64,000 bases of DNA from Physcomitrium patens (GCF_000002425.4 NC_037256.1:16216830-16280829), one strand, 5' to 3'. Numbered from the stretch's first letter, positions 1 to 12,562 are shown. Notes: generated from the letters alone by a model not told the origin. Translations and numbers: made by a program.

Positions 1-153
1 GAATTTTATCTCAATCTCCTCCTCTCGCAACCTGGGGTTCGCAAAAGAAACGGTCGGTGCAGCTTCCTTTCTAGCACTTTCTGACTCGTCGAAGCGAAAG
101 ACTGACTTCTCAACTATTGGCATCCAAACCGGCGTCATTGAGGTAGGATCCAT
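1..153 (-). CDS. Heteroglycan glucosidase-like (GH31) protein, N-terminal part, runs off the window
   Basis: An open frame of 51 codons starts at an ATG at 153 in the good context ACAATGG and stays open to base 1. An in-frame TGA lies 15 codons upstream, so this is the first usable ATG; a second in-frame ATG is at 138. The peptide carries the pattern P-I-x-E-x-x-V-F-R-F-D followed by R-K-x-A-x-P-x-V-S-F-x-N and R-E. I recognise this from the N-terminus of plant heteroglycan glucosidase 1 (HGL1, GH31 family). In Arabidopsis that cytosolic enzyme helps turn over heteroglycans fed by maltose from starch breakdown. The catalytic GH31 domain lies outside the window. The match rests on about 45 residues recalled from family knowledge, so another GH31 relative is possible. 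Base composition is balanced, unlike the AT-rich transposon DNA to the right. Confidence 0.7.
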   Translation of the reverse strand, partial: MDPTSMTPVWMPIVEKSVFRFDESESARKEAAPTVSFANPRLREEEIEIKF

Positions 154-1700
154 TGTTCCAGCGGCGTGAGCTGAACAGCCTTCACCTGGATTACTCTTTC
201 ACGACTTGATTCGTGAAGGTCCCTCCCGAGCCACGAACCTGTTTAATAAGACTGAGGTGTAAGATGGTGATTCATCGTTGATACGGGTGAGAATGTACAG
301 CCATGTTTATTCGCTGTGCCAAAGAAAGAATATAATTTAGGAATATAATTAAGGAAGAATATACTATAATGAGCTCAAAAGCCAATCCAGAAATGGACTC
401 CATGAAAATTGAAAATAATTAAAATCCTAGGTTATGCTTTTTGGTGTTGTGCTCAATTCGCTTACTTCACCCTACAAAAAGGAACCGTGATCAACACCAT
501 AGTCGCTACTTGTATGAAAAAGAATGCAGCCTCCTATGACCTCAAAGAAGTTTGGACTGTTTAAAATGCTATCAGAATGGAGTTGGTTAACTACCTCGCA
601 AATCCTACCTCTATATTTTGATCTTTACAATATGTTCTACGTATGCCGAATGCTGTCATCCCACACATTCATAGAAGCTTTTGCAGGCCAATTATAAAAA
701 GAACCTTCCCTGGAAGAATTGAATATTAAATAAACAGACGGAAATTGCAGCCACGTAAACCAAAGCAAGCAGTACTAGTTAAACGAGACTCCGTAGAAGA
801 AAGAGGTCTATCGCGAAACCTTTCCTAACACATTCCAGGCGAGGTAGACAAGGCAATCAGCCCGCGGGAATCACGAAATAGTTCCCAAGCAATCGAACGC
901 GATAAGCCTGAACGTCAAGTACATGATACTCGCGATGTCAACCAGAAACTCCAACGACGTAATTGTTATTCACAAGATCATACGCTGACAGTCGAAATTC
1001 ACGTCACTTCTCGAGCTAGCGAAATCGCCCTTCCGCATCCACAACTCACGATGCAGTCCTCGATCAAACACAACAACAACGTACTGTTCTAATTATATTC
1101 CTCTCAGTAAGCATGTGACCACAACACGCGAGTCTAGTCGAAAGTCCACTGCATTTGATCTCAAGATCGCAACCGCTAATCTGCTTTGCCTCTTTCAAGG
1201 ACGATACTGCCAAATCCTATTCCTATTGGACCGCAGACCATCAGCCGCACCAGGCTGTTCAGACCTTCCCAAACCGAACGCGCCACAGAAGCGGCGACAA
1301 TCGAAAAGCTACGAAGTCGGCCTCAAGCGCAGCAATAGCGGCGTGACCGCTGAGGAAGAGCACTCGACACATGCAGCACACAACAGGGGAATCAGACAGG
1401 TGGAATACAGCGAGAAAAAAGCTTGAAAAAGCTGACCAAGACTCTGTTCTCCGGACGACGCAAAATCGTGGTTGCCGCTGTCGAAATCGATTCTCCATCT
1501 ATGCTTTGGCACTAGTGGTCGGTCCCAGGGTTAAACTTCTTAAGCCGGGCGGGGTGGGGGCGGGGGGTGAGGGGGAGGTTGCTTTCAAAGATGATTCATC
1601 CCCGCCTGAGTCCTGAGGATGCGTCCCAATTGGCGTCTGAGTCGGTTATGATAGTAACCGGCATTTCTAACCACGTGACGAAACGGCGTTAATTTTACCT
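154..1700. other. Upstream region of the GH31-like gene, no gene recognised
   Basis: About 1.5 kb of moderately GC-rich sequence lies upstream of the minus-strand GH31-like start and probably holds its 5' leader and promoter. I see several overlapping open frames of 60-100 codons on both strands around 1,115-1,616, but none resembles a known protein, so I do not call them. No TATA box was convincing. The stretch ends with a G-rich block at 1,547-1,578. Confidence 0.4.
1547..1578 (+). other. G-quadruplex-forming G-rich tract
   Basis: Five G runs of three to six bases are separated by loops of one to three bases (runs at 1547-1549, 1551-1554, 1556-1560, 1562-1567 and 1571-1575, with GG at 1577). 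This exceeds the usual four-run G-quadruplex rule. It lies about 1.4 kb upstream of the GH31-like start, on the strand opposite to that gene. Any effect on transcription is inference. Confidence 0.75.
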
Positions 1701-3456
1701 CATTGAATGGAAACTATTTACCCTGGTTGAGTCTGTACAGCATGATATTTTTTTTCTTTTGCAAAACTTTTGCATGATATTCTTGATTCAGCATATTCTT
1801 CTGTATGCTTCTTGTAGCTGCACTGACTCTGCATGCTCCACCCATTTCAGCTACAGCAGAAGAGGTATATGCTATGTATGAGTTGTGTTGCATAGCTTGG
1901 TTGCCCAGTTCTGAGCCAACCAAGTTCAAATATTCCTTTTTACGTCTCAGTCAATTATTAAACAAGCCAATGCAGCATGCAAATGCCCCCACCTTCAACC
2001 AACATTATCAACAATGATCACCCATCCATTATCTAATTATATACACATCTGTGAGAATTGTGGTTGTGGGCTTGGATATTTTCCCACACATATATATAAT
2101 TAACCTAAAGCTTTTAGTTGCAATGATTTTTGAATATTAAATGATGGGTAATGCTTCAGTTTAACTTATTTCAAGAATGAATTACAATCTGCTGAATTTC
2201 CTCACTCATTGAGCAGAGGCAGAGCCCATGTAGTGAACAGGATGAGACATATTGAGCCCATGTTCTGTGGTATCTCTTGGGGCTTTTCTAGGATCACAAT
2301 GAGAAACAGGGAGTGGCAGTGGGTGTGAGGTGATGGTGGAGGCTTGGCTTTTTGGGAAATGGAGACAAAAAATCTCCTCCATCAATTCCCTCTGCAAGTG
2401 TTGGAAGAGAGGATTCCACAACAGACCTCACACACTTACTATCCTTGTCCTCTTTGTCCTCATGCTGAGAGAACCTGAGATTTTGAGCTGCAAGCACATG
2501 GCAGTGTTTAGTTTTCATTTAGTTTTTATTTTTTTAAAACAAACAGGGGATACCCCATTGCCTTAGAAATGATAAAAATACACCCAGCTTAGCTGCAAGC
2601 AGCCTGAGTGGAAACTGGACTGACTTTCTACAACATCATTAGGACTAACAAAACAAGATTACTACTGCTAGAGCTATAACTGAGCCTTACCCAAAATCAT
2701 AAGAGAGGAAGCATTCAGCAACAAGTGAGACAGTAAGGTGGATCATAGACAAATCCTACACTAGGTCTCATAAGAACCTTGTCCATTGCTTCTTGTATAG
2801 AGAGAAAGCGACATGTTCTTTGTGTATTGAATGCAATGGAGGCTAGTCTTGTGGAGGTGGGAGGTCTGGAGCTTCAAAAACCCAACTCCTATTGTAGAAA
2901 ACAATGAGGACCACCAAAAATATTTGGACACCACTTCTTCTGCCACCCTTGATTGTACTAGTTAAAGATTTTTCACCAGGTCGCACCACATAGAGCCCCC
3001 ATGGGGCCAGACTTAGCTTGGCAGTGTGATAAGATGGAAGTTGCTAAGCCTACATCACACCATTATGTGAAGATTTGACATTCTTGATTCATATGCTTTC
3101 ACGATCCATTTAACAATAAAAGAGACCAAAGTATTAATTGGATTAATCATATCTATGCCTCCATGCTCATTAAACTGACAGCATTAGAGCCATGATATCT
3201 TTAATCTTGCCTGGTGAATAATAACCAATCACATATAGTTTTGAACTTATAAACATGTTTTAGCTATTCCTACTTTGGTACTACTTCAAATAGCTATAAA
3301 GAAGAAAATGGAAGTAAGAAGGATCTTGTTGATAATAATTATCTATCTAGTAAAGTTTACTTTGATTGTATTCCAATGCTTCAGCTTCTTTTCAATTCTA
3401 GACTTGAAAAATTCATCCATAGCAAAAGATGACATGTTGAGTTTAAAGGGAGTGCT
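1701..3456. other. AT-rich intergenic stretch, nothing recognised
   Basis: No coding region, repeat or RNA gene could be supported. Short open frames (for example 2,206-2,566 on both strands) overlap each other and match nothing I know. Confidence 0.4.
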
Positions 3457-3582
3457 TAAGAGCTTACTCACTCTTTCATCATTAACCTAAGATATTCCTA
3501 AGAGCTTACTTATTCTATCATTGTCAACCTAGGATACTCCTAAGAACTTATTCACTGTATCATCATCAACCTAGGATAATCC
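3457..3582 (+). repeat. 42-bp tandem repeat, three copies
   Basis: Three units start at 3,457, 3,499 and 3,541, each opening with TAAGAGCTTA or a close variant and ending CCTA(A/G)GATA-TCC. A fourth unit is only begun (TAGGAAG at 3,583). Units differ at several positions, so the array is old. Confidence 0.85.
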
Positions 3583-3702
3583 TAGGAAGTTTGTCCAATA
3601 TGACTTAGACTCCACATCATATCAATAACCACAAGACTTGTGCCAATTGAATACTAAGTCATAACTCATGCAAAAAGAGTTTAGTATTTTAAAAAATTAT
3701 TT

Positions 3703-3752
3703 TTAGGGTTTGGTTTAGTATTTTGGATTTAGGATTTGTCTAGGGTTTGGTT
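3703..3752 (+). repeat. Short telomere-like repeat patch
   Basis: The stretch is built from TTTAGGGTTTGG, GGATTTAGGATTTG and TCTAGGGTTTGG words. These are degenerate relatives of the plant telomere unit TTTAGGG and match the word set of the large array at 9,880-10,870 in reverse orientation. Confidence 0.6.
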
Positions 3753-4380
3753 TTCTCCTTTCAAGATAAAAGATATATCATTAAAAAAATTAGACTATAA
3801 CTTATTGTATTTCTTCAATTAGAAGAATCATCTCTCTTATCCTTCCAAAGTCAATGCCTTCTTTCATCATATAATTTAGAACTTCTACTACAATGAAGAA
3901 AAGGTATAGAATTAGAGGACATCCTTGTTTCACCCCTCTTTCAATATTAAAAGAAAAAGATTGTAATCCATTAACTTTAACTCTTGTAGAGACATTTGTA
4001 AAAAATAATTTTGTCATAGATACAAATTCACTTAATAGGCCAGATTTCAGCATTGCTTATAAAAGAAAGCTCCAATTCACAATGTCATACACTTTAGAAA
4101 AATCCAATTTGAAAAAAAAAGATTACTTTGAGTAATCAGCACATTCCATTATTTCATCTATGACAAGAATGTTGTATAAGATATATGTGATAGATAGAAA
4201 GGATGATTGGTCAAAAGAAATTATCTCTATCAAGATTAATTGAAGGTGCATTTGAAAAATCTTTATAAATAGCTTATAAGCTATATTTAGTAAAATAATA
4301 GATCTCTAATTAGGTAACTTTGACCTTGTGTTATTCTTAGATAATAGATATATAAAGCCAAAAGTCACACTAAGAGGAAT
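3745..4380 (-). pseudogene. LINE (non-LTR retrotransposon) reverse transcriptase remnant
   Basis: Reading the minus strand from about 4,380, the translation follows the order of plant LINE reverse transcriptase. First comes a degenerate R-P-I-S-L-L-N-type block (here RSIILLNIAYKLF). Next is an I-S-F-D-Q-S-S-F block, then KLDFSKVYD-like. Then come V-N-G...F-N-I-E-R-G-V-K-Q-G-C-P-L and Y-L-F at 3,890-3,980. The catalytic F-A-D-D motif is reduced to F-F-N-D near 3,780 and sits behind a frameshift in a run of Ts. In-frame stops occur elsewhere. The endonuclease part and 3' tail were not recognised. The copy is dead. Confidence 0.85.
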
Positions 4381-6000
4381 TTGTTGTTATTAAATGGCCT
4401 CAATAATCATGCTGAAATAATATTCTTTGATGGTATCTTAAAAAGTCTAATAGTACTATATTACTACACCATTTGAACTTAAGTTTTTTTCAAGCGCATG
4501 TCATGCAAGACACAATCAATCTCCTTCATTTAAATTAAAATTTTAAGAATAATTTTTATAGTTTCCAATACACAGCCAAAAACATAATTTATAATGATAA
4601 CAGGGAGAATTGCAATTGACCTCCCTACGAAAGCCTCAGTATACATCCCAACGTAGAATTTAATATAAATGGCTTCTAAAATTGCTTGATTTAAGTAAAT
4701 TAATCTCACTTCATTTACTAGCAAAGTAATTATAGAGGCCCTTGATCATTTCTTTGGAGGTCTAAAGAATTCTTTTGTGCTAGCATCTCTCAATTATTTA
4801 CACTTTATTCTATTGTTGAATCTTTGTACCTCTGCTTTGTTGTATTTGAGACCTTAGAAGCAATCTGATGCAATCCTTAGCCTTGCTTAAAAAAATCGAA
4901 TTTAATAGTATCAAATAAATGTTGATTAAGATGTGAATTAAATAAGAATGCCAAGAAATTTTCTTGTGGCAAAAATTTTGTGCTTTTTAGATGTAGTAAC
5001 TGTAATAGTACTTTATGGTTTTTTGAAGCTTACAAAAAAATTCTAGTCTATGATTTGAATTCCAAATTATATTGACTTTATTTATTATCTATTAGAAATA
5101 CTTTATTATCTACTTTATTATCTATTAGAAATAATACATTCATCTTAAATGAGGAGCTACGTTTTTATTAAGTAAGCAACTACAACAACCAGCTCATCGG
5201 GAGGTGATCTGCTTAATTAGAGTCCCCTTGTATGATATATTCTTTCACCAGATTTTTTTCACATCCTATTAGCTTGAAAACATAGATTTTGTTCAATCAA
5301 GTAAGAGCATAGATGGCATCTTAGCAGTGATTATTCCATAAGTACTTATTTTGATTGGATAGAAGAAATCTATCTCTAATTTATAAGGCCTTAATAAACT
5401 CAGCAAAGATAAGTTTTTTTCTTTTTGATATCAACTACGTATACAAGGAAGATTTGTTGCACCTTTGTAGTACAAAGTTTACAATTTCTACTATAAAGTT
5501 ATAATTTCTATTCATAATCCACTAATAATTTCAAAAAAAGATAGAAATAAATTCCTCCCTCATCACAATACATTCTAAGGAGAAGAAAGAGGCCTATAAA
5601 TTGAGTATTGTGATGTTCCTACTTGACATATTGCTTAGTCAAATCCAAATAACTTGGCCACATTTGGAGTAGCTCAAGTCAACCAATAGATGTTGAATTT
5701 AGAAGACTATCTAAGTATAAAATCTTCCTTTATTAGCTCTTACCTTGTTGCTACTATGTATATATCTAGTTGAGACTTTCTTATCAGAAAATGAAGCTCT
5801 AAGCCAAATGGCCTCTTTCAAAGTAAGCAACTTGTGAGCCCAAATTAATGCACCAAAATTTTATTTACTTAATTTTTGGTGTTTCAATATGATATAGTAT
5901 TATTTATTTGTTAGTTGTGAGAAATTAGAGGTTATTAGGAAAAATGAAGTTAGTTGTAGTCGAGGTATGGTAGAAAATGATAGAAAGTTATTCCACTCTT
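4381..6000. other. AT-rich stretch, no gene recognised
   Basis: This may include decayed 5' sequence of the LINE, which would lie here on the minus strand, but I could not follow its frame. Nothing else is supported. Confidence 0.35.
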
Positions 6001-6149
6001 GAAGCCACAAGTGATGGTGAAGGAAGAAGATGAAGAATTACTCTACTCTTGAAGCACAAGTAGTAGTGAGGGAAGAAGATAGAGAATTACTTTGCTATTG
6101 AAGCCACAAGTGATGGTGAGGAAAGAAGATGGAGAACTATTCTACTCTT
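6001..6149 (+). repeat. ~50-bp tandem repeat, three copies
   Basis: Units start at 6,001, 6,051 and 6,100, each opening GAAGC(C)ACAAGT and ending CTACTCTT or CTATT. A partial copy of the 3' half of the unit precedes them at 5,968-6,000. Confidence 0.85.
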
Positions 6150-6870
6150 TAATCATTACTCCCACGACAACAAATCAAATTGTTTTCTAAAAAATCTCTT
6201 TCAAAGATTAATATGTCTAAGTTAGTAAATTATTTTGCAGATGTTTTGATTAATTAAGTTATTAGGGATTAAAAACCTATGCATTGATTGAAATTTATGG
6301 TGATTTTTCATCACCTTGTGGCAAATGAATGCCAACTATTGGTCCTTTCTATAAAAGACATTGGTTGGAGATCATAGGAGATGTAGGTTGACTTCTTAAT
6401 AACAAGTTATACTACTTGCATGGATTAGCTAGTAGGAAGGTTCTTAAATTAGTTTTTACTTATAAATTATAGGTAATAGTAATTGCTGATAAATGACTTG
6501 AGGGCTTGTGTATATAAGGCCCTCTCAAAGCCTTATTCTCTCACTCTCACCTTTGATTTGAGCCCTTGGTAAGGGTGGCCCATTGAGGCACCAAAGAATT
6601 ATAGTATTTTTATTTGTTATAAACTTATGTTATAAGTTGTTTGTTCTATATCCTTGCTAGTCCTCTTAGAGCTCATTATTAGTGGGATTATTTTCTTATT
6701 TAGACATATCCATTGTGTAGGAAAGAGAGAATTAGTAAGGTTAGGTGAAAGAATCATCAGATTTGGAATTGAAATGAAAAAGTTATGAGGGTTTGAAGTT
6801 GGGAGGTTTTTTTTTGTTGCTGCTGTTACTTTACCCTAGTAGTGGCTGCTGCTGCTCTATCCTTGCACTG

Positions 6871-7022
6871 CTTTCATCCAATTGTGTCTATTTTCATCCA
6901 ACCATGCAGTTTTCATCTAACAGCATTATTTTCATTTGATTGTGCTGTTTTCATCCAAAAACATTTTTTCCATTTAGCTCTGCTTGTTTTCATACAACAA
7001 CACTATTTCCGTCTAACAATGC
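6871..7022 (+). repeat. TTTTCATCCAAC short-unit repeat, left part
   Basis: Roughly seven degenerate units of about 20-23 bp centre on TTTTCATCCAAC, alternating with ACTGC or ATGCTG-like words. The same words resume right after the solo LTR at 8,326, so the LTR inserted into this array. Confidence 0.75.
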
Positions 7023-8321
7023 TGTCGTGACGTAATACAATTATATAGTGAAATTGTAATCAAAGTTGAATTTCTAATTAATATCTAATTATCTTAGTTC
7101 AATTATAATTTGAGATATCTAAACATGGCTTTTATAAAAGCCTCTTAGGTTATTTTCTTATCTTAATAGTTAGTAGGTTGAAGGTTAGTTAGTAATTTTA
7201 CCTTCTAGGTTGTAGAGACTCTTCTACTATCTTAGAAAGACCATAAATTAATAAAATCAAGTTAAAAGAGGTAAATAATTAGTATAGTTGGTAGTAGGGT
7301 TAAGTTGAGAGTAGGGTTGGGCTAAAAACACCTTAGGATAGGTTAGATTGATATCCAGGGGTCGACCATTTGTGAGACAAGGTTGAACAAGGGCCTAGGG
7401 CAAAATAGGGAGGCATTTGAAGATCGGAGGTTAAGATTTGAGAGCTAGCTTAAATTTCTTTTTAAAGACATAAGAATTATTGGAAGAGGGTTTTTGAGGA
7501 CTTAGAAATTATTTTTCAAAGTCAAGATTTGTATTAGTAATTTAGATTTTATATAATATAATTAGGGCTAGCAATTTTGGCTAGTTTGTGCAATTGGTGT
7601 GACATCTATAGTTGAAAATTTGAAACTATTTGGATTATTAGGTGTGCTAAGTATATACAAAATTTTGTGGTCATCTAATGGTGTGGTTTAGAGATATCTA
7701 GTTTTTAGCATAAGAAGGTTTCGGAAGGTGGCAGTTTGAGGTTGGATAGGGTTTCTATGATATTTGAAGATCTATCAGTTGGATTAAAGTAAAAATTGGC
7801 ATGGTGTTGAAGGACTTGAAGATCAAGCTATAAATGAATTTTGAGACAAAGTTAACGGTTGAAAAGGGAGAAATCATTGCTAGGATTTTTGCTTCACTTT
7901 TCAAGTTGGCAGCTAAGTGACATCAGTGCAATTTTTGGAGGTTTTCTCACATACTGTTAGTTGGATTGGGCTGAAAATTCTTAAGCATATATAAGACTTA
8001 TATTGACAATTGCATGCAAAATTTCAGATCAAGTGGACGATCGGATTGGATGTTATAGCTTGTTAAAGCTCATCAATTAGGATTGGGCTTATAAGAAAAA
8101 TCTAAATTGCTTAAATATGAAAGTAATAAGGTAATTGGAAATTATGTATGGTTAAGACTACTATGAAGAGTATTTTAAGAATTTTTGAATTGGAATTCAG
8201 ATTATATTCTTCCGTATGGACAAAACCTATTAGGATTTCTTGACTACATGTGAAACACAATCTCACCTTCCACAGCTAGGTACCCGATGCATTCCTGAGC
8301 AAAACAACATGTAATACAACA
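7023..8321 (+). mobile_element. Solo LTR of the element A group (Ty3/gypsy)
   Basis: The sequence opens TGTCGTGACGTAATACAATT and closes GTAATACAACA. Both ends and internal blocks, such as the ACAGCTAGGTACCCGATGCA region near the 3' end, align with the LTRs of element A read on its coding strand. No internal region follows; the host short-repeat array continues on both sides. A 4-bp target duplication is visible as ATGC (7,019-7,022) and ACGC (8,322-8,325), differing by one transition. Positions that are CpG in element A are mostly TG or CA here. Confidence 0.85.
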
Positions 8322-8325
8322 ACGC

Positions 8326-8380
8326 CTATTTTCATCCAACTGCTTGTTCTATCCATTTTTTTTTCATCCAACTACTTCTA
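8326..8380 (+). repeat. TTTTCATCCAAC short-unit repeat, right part
   Basis: Continuation of the array at 6,871-7,022 after the solo LTR, with two clear TTTTCATCCAACT words. Confidence 0.7.
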
Positions 8381-9560
8381 TTTGCTAGTACTTTCTAATT
8401 CTTCTTTTTTTCTTATTTTATTTTATATCACTTGTTCTAAATGAAATAATAACCATTGCTTAGACCATATTATCTAGATAATTATAAATTGATTGATTAA
8501 CTAACCAATTATTAAAGTAATTTCATAATTAATCTCTATTACATTCTAAATTTGTTGTGAAGTTATTTTTCCTCTTAAAGTAAAGTAGGGAGGATTTATA
8601 GCTTATACAACCAATTTCTTTTAAACCTATGCTCTTAAAAGCACAAAAAATCTACGTTCTAGATCATCAATTGATAATAATTTCTAACTAATTTGATCTT
8701 CTTGTGATGTTTTAGACTCTGAAGATTGTAGGTGATATTTGTAACAATCATTCTTCTATTAAAAAAAGAAATAATTAGATAATTTACAAGGTCACAATAG
8801 AATTTTCTCTTGGAATTTTATAGTCTTGTAGTATCACATCTTGTTGACACATAGATAGTGCAGTAATCTCTTGCTATTGAAGCAATTGATGATTTGTAAA
8901 CAACAAAATTATAGAGTAAGAAATCTTCTATTAGTCTTGAGTATATTCATACTGTTAAGCTAGTAGAAAAATTAGAAATATATTTTTTTAAAAATACCAT
9001 CTTTTTCTTTATCTAATATCTTTAGGATAGAAGCTCCAAATCACAAGATAATTTGTCTACTTATATTAATATAAAAGGTTTGAAAAGAATAAGATAGACA
9101 TATCTCCAATATTAGATGTGTACTAGAACAATGATAAAATAGTCAAGCCATTTAAATCAAATAAAGTTCACTGGAATGAATCGAAGGCCAAATTAATTGA
9201 ATTTAGTTGCATTGGGCATTGAAGAGTGGATAAAGGCATTAAATTGGCTGCTTTTGTCTTAGGAGTGTCTTAGCTATTAGAAAGGTAGGCTGCTAAAGGC
9301 CCTTCTCTCTTTATAATATACAATTGATCAAAACTTGGAATTAATAGTTGTTCTTCTTGTAAATTATGAAATGGAACTAATTGTGTGTTAATATGGTGAT
9401 TGTCTATAAAAATATAAGCAAGAAGAGTGTGCTCCTTTTCTAGGTCAATCTATTCTAAAGATTGAGCTTTTACTATAGATACAATGGTCAAAAAAGCTAT
9501 TAGATGCTTTGTGAAATCTTCTTGAGCAACTTAGAGTCCTATCAATGAAGAGCAATCCAT
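8381..9560. other. AT-rich stretch, nothing recognised
   Basis: No coding region or repeat was supported in about 1.2 kb. Confidence 0.35.
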
Positions 9561-11907
9561 TGTTGTATTACATGAAGTCTTTTTTAAGAATGCACCAAAC
9601 ATCTAGTTAAAGAAGGTAGAACAAAAATTGCTACAACAAAATCCTAACTCTAATAGAATATTAAATAAAATTTAATTAAACCTTAACAATGCTAAATAAG
9701 CTTTAATCAAATTTAAAAGAAATCTTAAAAAAAATATAAGAAAAAAAATAAGAAATCTTAAAGGAATTGAAAGAAAATCCACAATAAACCTTAAAAGAAT
9801 CCTTAAGAAATCCTAAAAAATATTAAAATAATCATAAATATATCTTAAATAAATTTCAAGAAATTTCTAATTTATCCTTGTTGAAATCTTAATAGACTTC
9901 AATCAAATCTTAGACACATTCTAAATCCTAGATCAAATCCTAAATAATTTTTAAATCCTAAATCAAATCCTAGACAAATCCTAAATCCTAGATCAAAACC
10001 TAGACAAATCCTAGACCAAATCTTAGACAAATCTTAAATCCTAAATCAAATCCTAGGCAAATCCTAAACCTTAAACCAAATCTTAGACAAATCCTAAACT
10101 CTAAATTAAATTCTAAACAAATTCTAAATCTTAAATCAAATCCTAGAAAAATCTTATATCCTAAAAAAAATCCTAGATAAATCCTAAATCTTAAATAAAA
10201 TCCTAAATCCTAAATCATAAATCAAACGTTAGACAAATCTTAAATCTTAAATCAAATTCTAGATAAATTCTAAACTCTAAACCAAACCCTAGAGAAATCC
10301 TAAATCTTAGACCAAATCTTAGATATACTCTAAATCATTAACCAAATTCTAGAAAAATCCTAAATCCTAAATCAAATCCTAAATCCTAAATCAAACCTTA
10401 AAATTTTAACCAAATTTTAAACAAATCTTATACCTTAAATCAAACCATAGACAAATCCTAAATCCTAAACCAAATCTTAGACAAATCCTAAATCTTAAAT
10501 CAAACCCTAGACAAATCCTTGATCCTAAACAAAATCCTAAAAAAATCCTTAATCCTAAATCAAATCCTAAATCCTAAATAAAATCCTAGACAAACTCTAA
10601 ATCTTAAATCAAATCCTATACAAATTCTAAATCCTAAACCAAATCCTAGGCAAATCCTAAATCCTAAATCAAACCCTAAATCCTAAACCAAACCTTAGAT
10701 AAATCTTAAATCCTAAATCAAACCATAGACAAATCCTAAATCTTAAATCAAACCTTAGACAAATCTTAAATCTTAGACCAAATCCTAGACAAACCTTAAA
10801 TCCTAAATCAAATCCTAAATCCTAAACCAAATCCTAATTCTAAACCAAATCGTAACCAAATCTTAACCAACTCAATCTAATTCTAGTACTATTTAGAACC
10901 TCAATATCTATCAATCGAACCATTGATCTTACTTAAAAATTGACATACTTTTCAACAATCAAGTTAGCAACAAGTATATAAAATTTGAAGATAATTTCAC
11001 TTATCAAATAGAAGAAAAATCCTAACATCTACTCGGTTGTTGGCTAGCCTTCTATTTCAATCTAAATGTTGAACTTCTAATACCAATATCTCCTTTTTAA
11101 ATTATTCAATTATTCTAAAATTTTACATATGTATAGCAAATTAAGTCTATTACTTTTCTATATAAATATTATCTCAATCCAATTAGTAGATTGCTAAAGA
11201 TCTTAGAAATCCTAACTGTCTCTCAAAATCCAATTTTTGACACCTCAACCTACTTAAAATTCAATAACCTTCAATTCAACCATTTGATCAAGCTCAAACT
11301 TATAGCATATATTTTGAAAAACTATTTACATAAGTTCACAAGATTTGAACCATACAACTACTACTAATTTTACAAAATTCTCCAAAATATAATATCCTTT
11401 TTATTTCATAAATTCCAGAATCACCAAAAATAACTAAGACTTTGTAAAACTCTTGCATAGTCATTATATACTCAAAGCAGTCAAAATTAATGCTTAAAAA
11501 ATCCTTCTAAGTTTTCTTCTTAATCTCTTTTTTTGATCTACAAAAGAATTCCTGAGTTGCCATAGATGCCTAGTTTTATGCCTCAAGGTCTGATTTTTAA
11601 TAACCAGTCCTCTTTGGATATCAAATTTTACTCTTTAGAGTTAATTTTTGCTAAAATCAATTCCTAACTTCTTTCTATATATGTTCATATCCTTTATTTT
11701 TCTAATCTATCTTATTTTTTTTATTTTTGGCTTTACAAAGTAAATAGAAGCTTACTTTACAAAAAGGTAGTATTTACACCTTTAGTTTTATTTTCTTTTG
11801 GATTATTATTTATTTTCTAAGATAATTTGCTATAATATTTGAAGTAAGATCTTTTATTATATAATAATTTCTTTACCCTTTTTACCTATTAGTTGTGTTA
11901 CATCACA
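9561..11907 (-). mobile_element. Decayed LTR-like sequence, minus orientation, with a satellite inside
   Basis: Read on the minus strand it starts near 11,907 with TGTGATGTAACACAAC and ends at 9,561 with CATGTAATACAACA. It passes a TACCTTC...ACTAG...GGTGCATTC block that matches the 3' end of the solo LTR at 7,023-8,321. The section around 11,040-11,600 aligns, as an inverted repeat, with 12,850-13,480. It is longer than its relatives because it holds about 1 kb of telomere-like repeats. I found no target duplication. Confidence 0.65.
9880..10870 (+). repeat. Degenerate telomere-like CCTAAAT array (~1 kb)
   Basis: About 1 kb is built from CCTAAAT, CAAAT and CCTAGACAAAT words, often in the order AATCCTAGACAAATCCTAAA. 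Larger units are about 30-33 bp. The words resemble the plant telomere heptamer CCCTAAA, but true CCCTAAA heptamers are rare. The array sits inside the LTR-like sequence at 9,561-11,907. Confidence 0.8.
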
Positions 11908-12562
11908 GTACTATATCATTATACAAAAGACTAATAATTTTTTTCTAAGTGGAATCTATAGGTTCTGCCTCTAAACTTCTATTTTGCATATATGTTTTAT
12001 ATTTTTTATGTGGTGTAGGAAACCACACCATACTACTTCCATCTTCATTATTTATAAGAAAAAGGGACACAAGCCACATTTCTCTAATATTTAGGAGGTC
12101 TCTATCTAATTCATGTTTATTGTTGTTTTTGACTCTTCTATTAGTTGACTTGTAGCTTGTCTTGCTAAAGAAGGAGGGTTGTGGTTAGCATGTATCCTAG
12201 TCTATTGCTATTGCCTCCTATAGCTAGGTTGTATCATTAGTTGGTGATCCATAGCTTTTGATTCTTATTCTTGGTTTATAAAAGGCCTTCTTTATGTAAC
12301 TTATTTTTGCCAATAAACTTTGTTTTAATCATTATATTTATACTCAAGTATGAGACATGAATTGCTATAAGAGTGATGGTTTCTAGATTTATTATTACCA
12401 TGGCTAAAGAGATTAGAGTTGCTTTTGAGATAGTTTGACAATAATTCCAATGAATTGACTATGATAATTGAGTTGTATCCATCTAATGATAGAAGAGAGG
12501 AGGGAGAAGGTTAACATGTGGAGTATATAGTAAAGGTGATGTGGGTGCAAGAGCCATTATCA
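11908..12562. other. Centre between two inverted LTR-like arms
   Basis: About 655 bp separate the two divergently oriented LTR-like sequences. A 68-codon frame at 11,949-12,155 is hydrophobic but matches nothing I know; chance is likely in such AT-rich DNA. I see no primer-binding site or coding motif. Confidence 0.4.

Noticed and set aside
1115..1616. Overlapping frames of 63-103 codons upstream of the GH31-like gene
   Set aside because: Several frames on both strands overlap, none has recognisable motifs, and GC-balanced DNA yields such frames by chance.
9880..10870. Interstitial telomere
   Set aside because: Perfect CCCTAAA heptamers are rare and the larger unit is about 30 bp; it lies inside an LTR-like sequence, so a satellite is the better reading.
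11949..12155. Hydrophobic 68-codon frame between the inverted LTR arms
   Set aside because: AT-rich DNA produces Leu/Phe/Ile-rich frames by chance; no start context, homologue or partner was seen.
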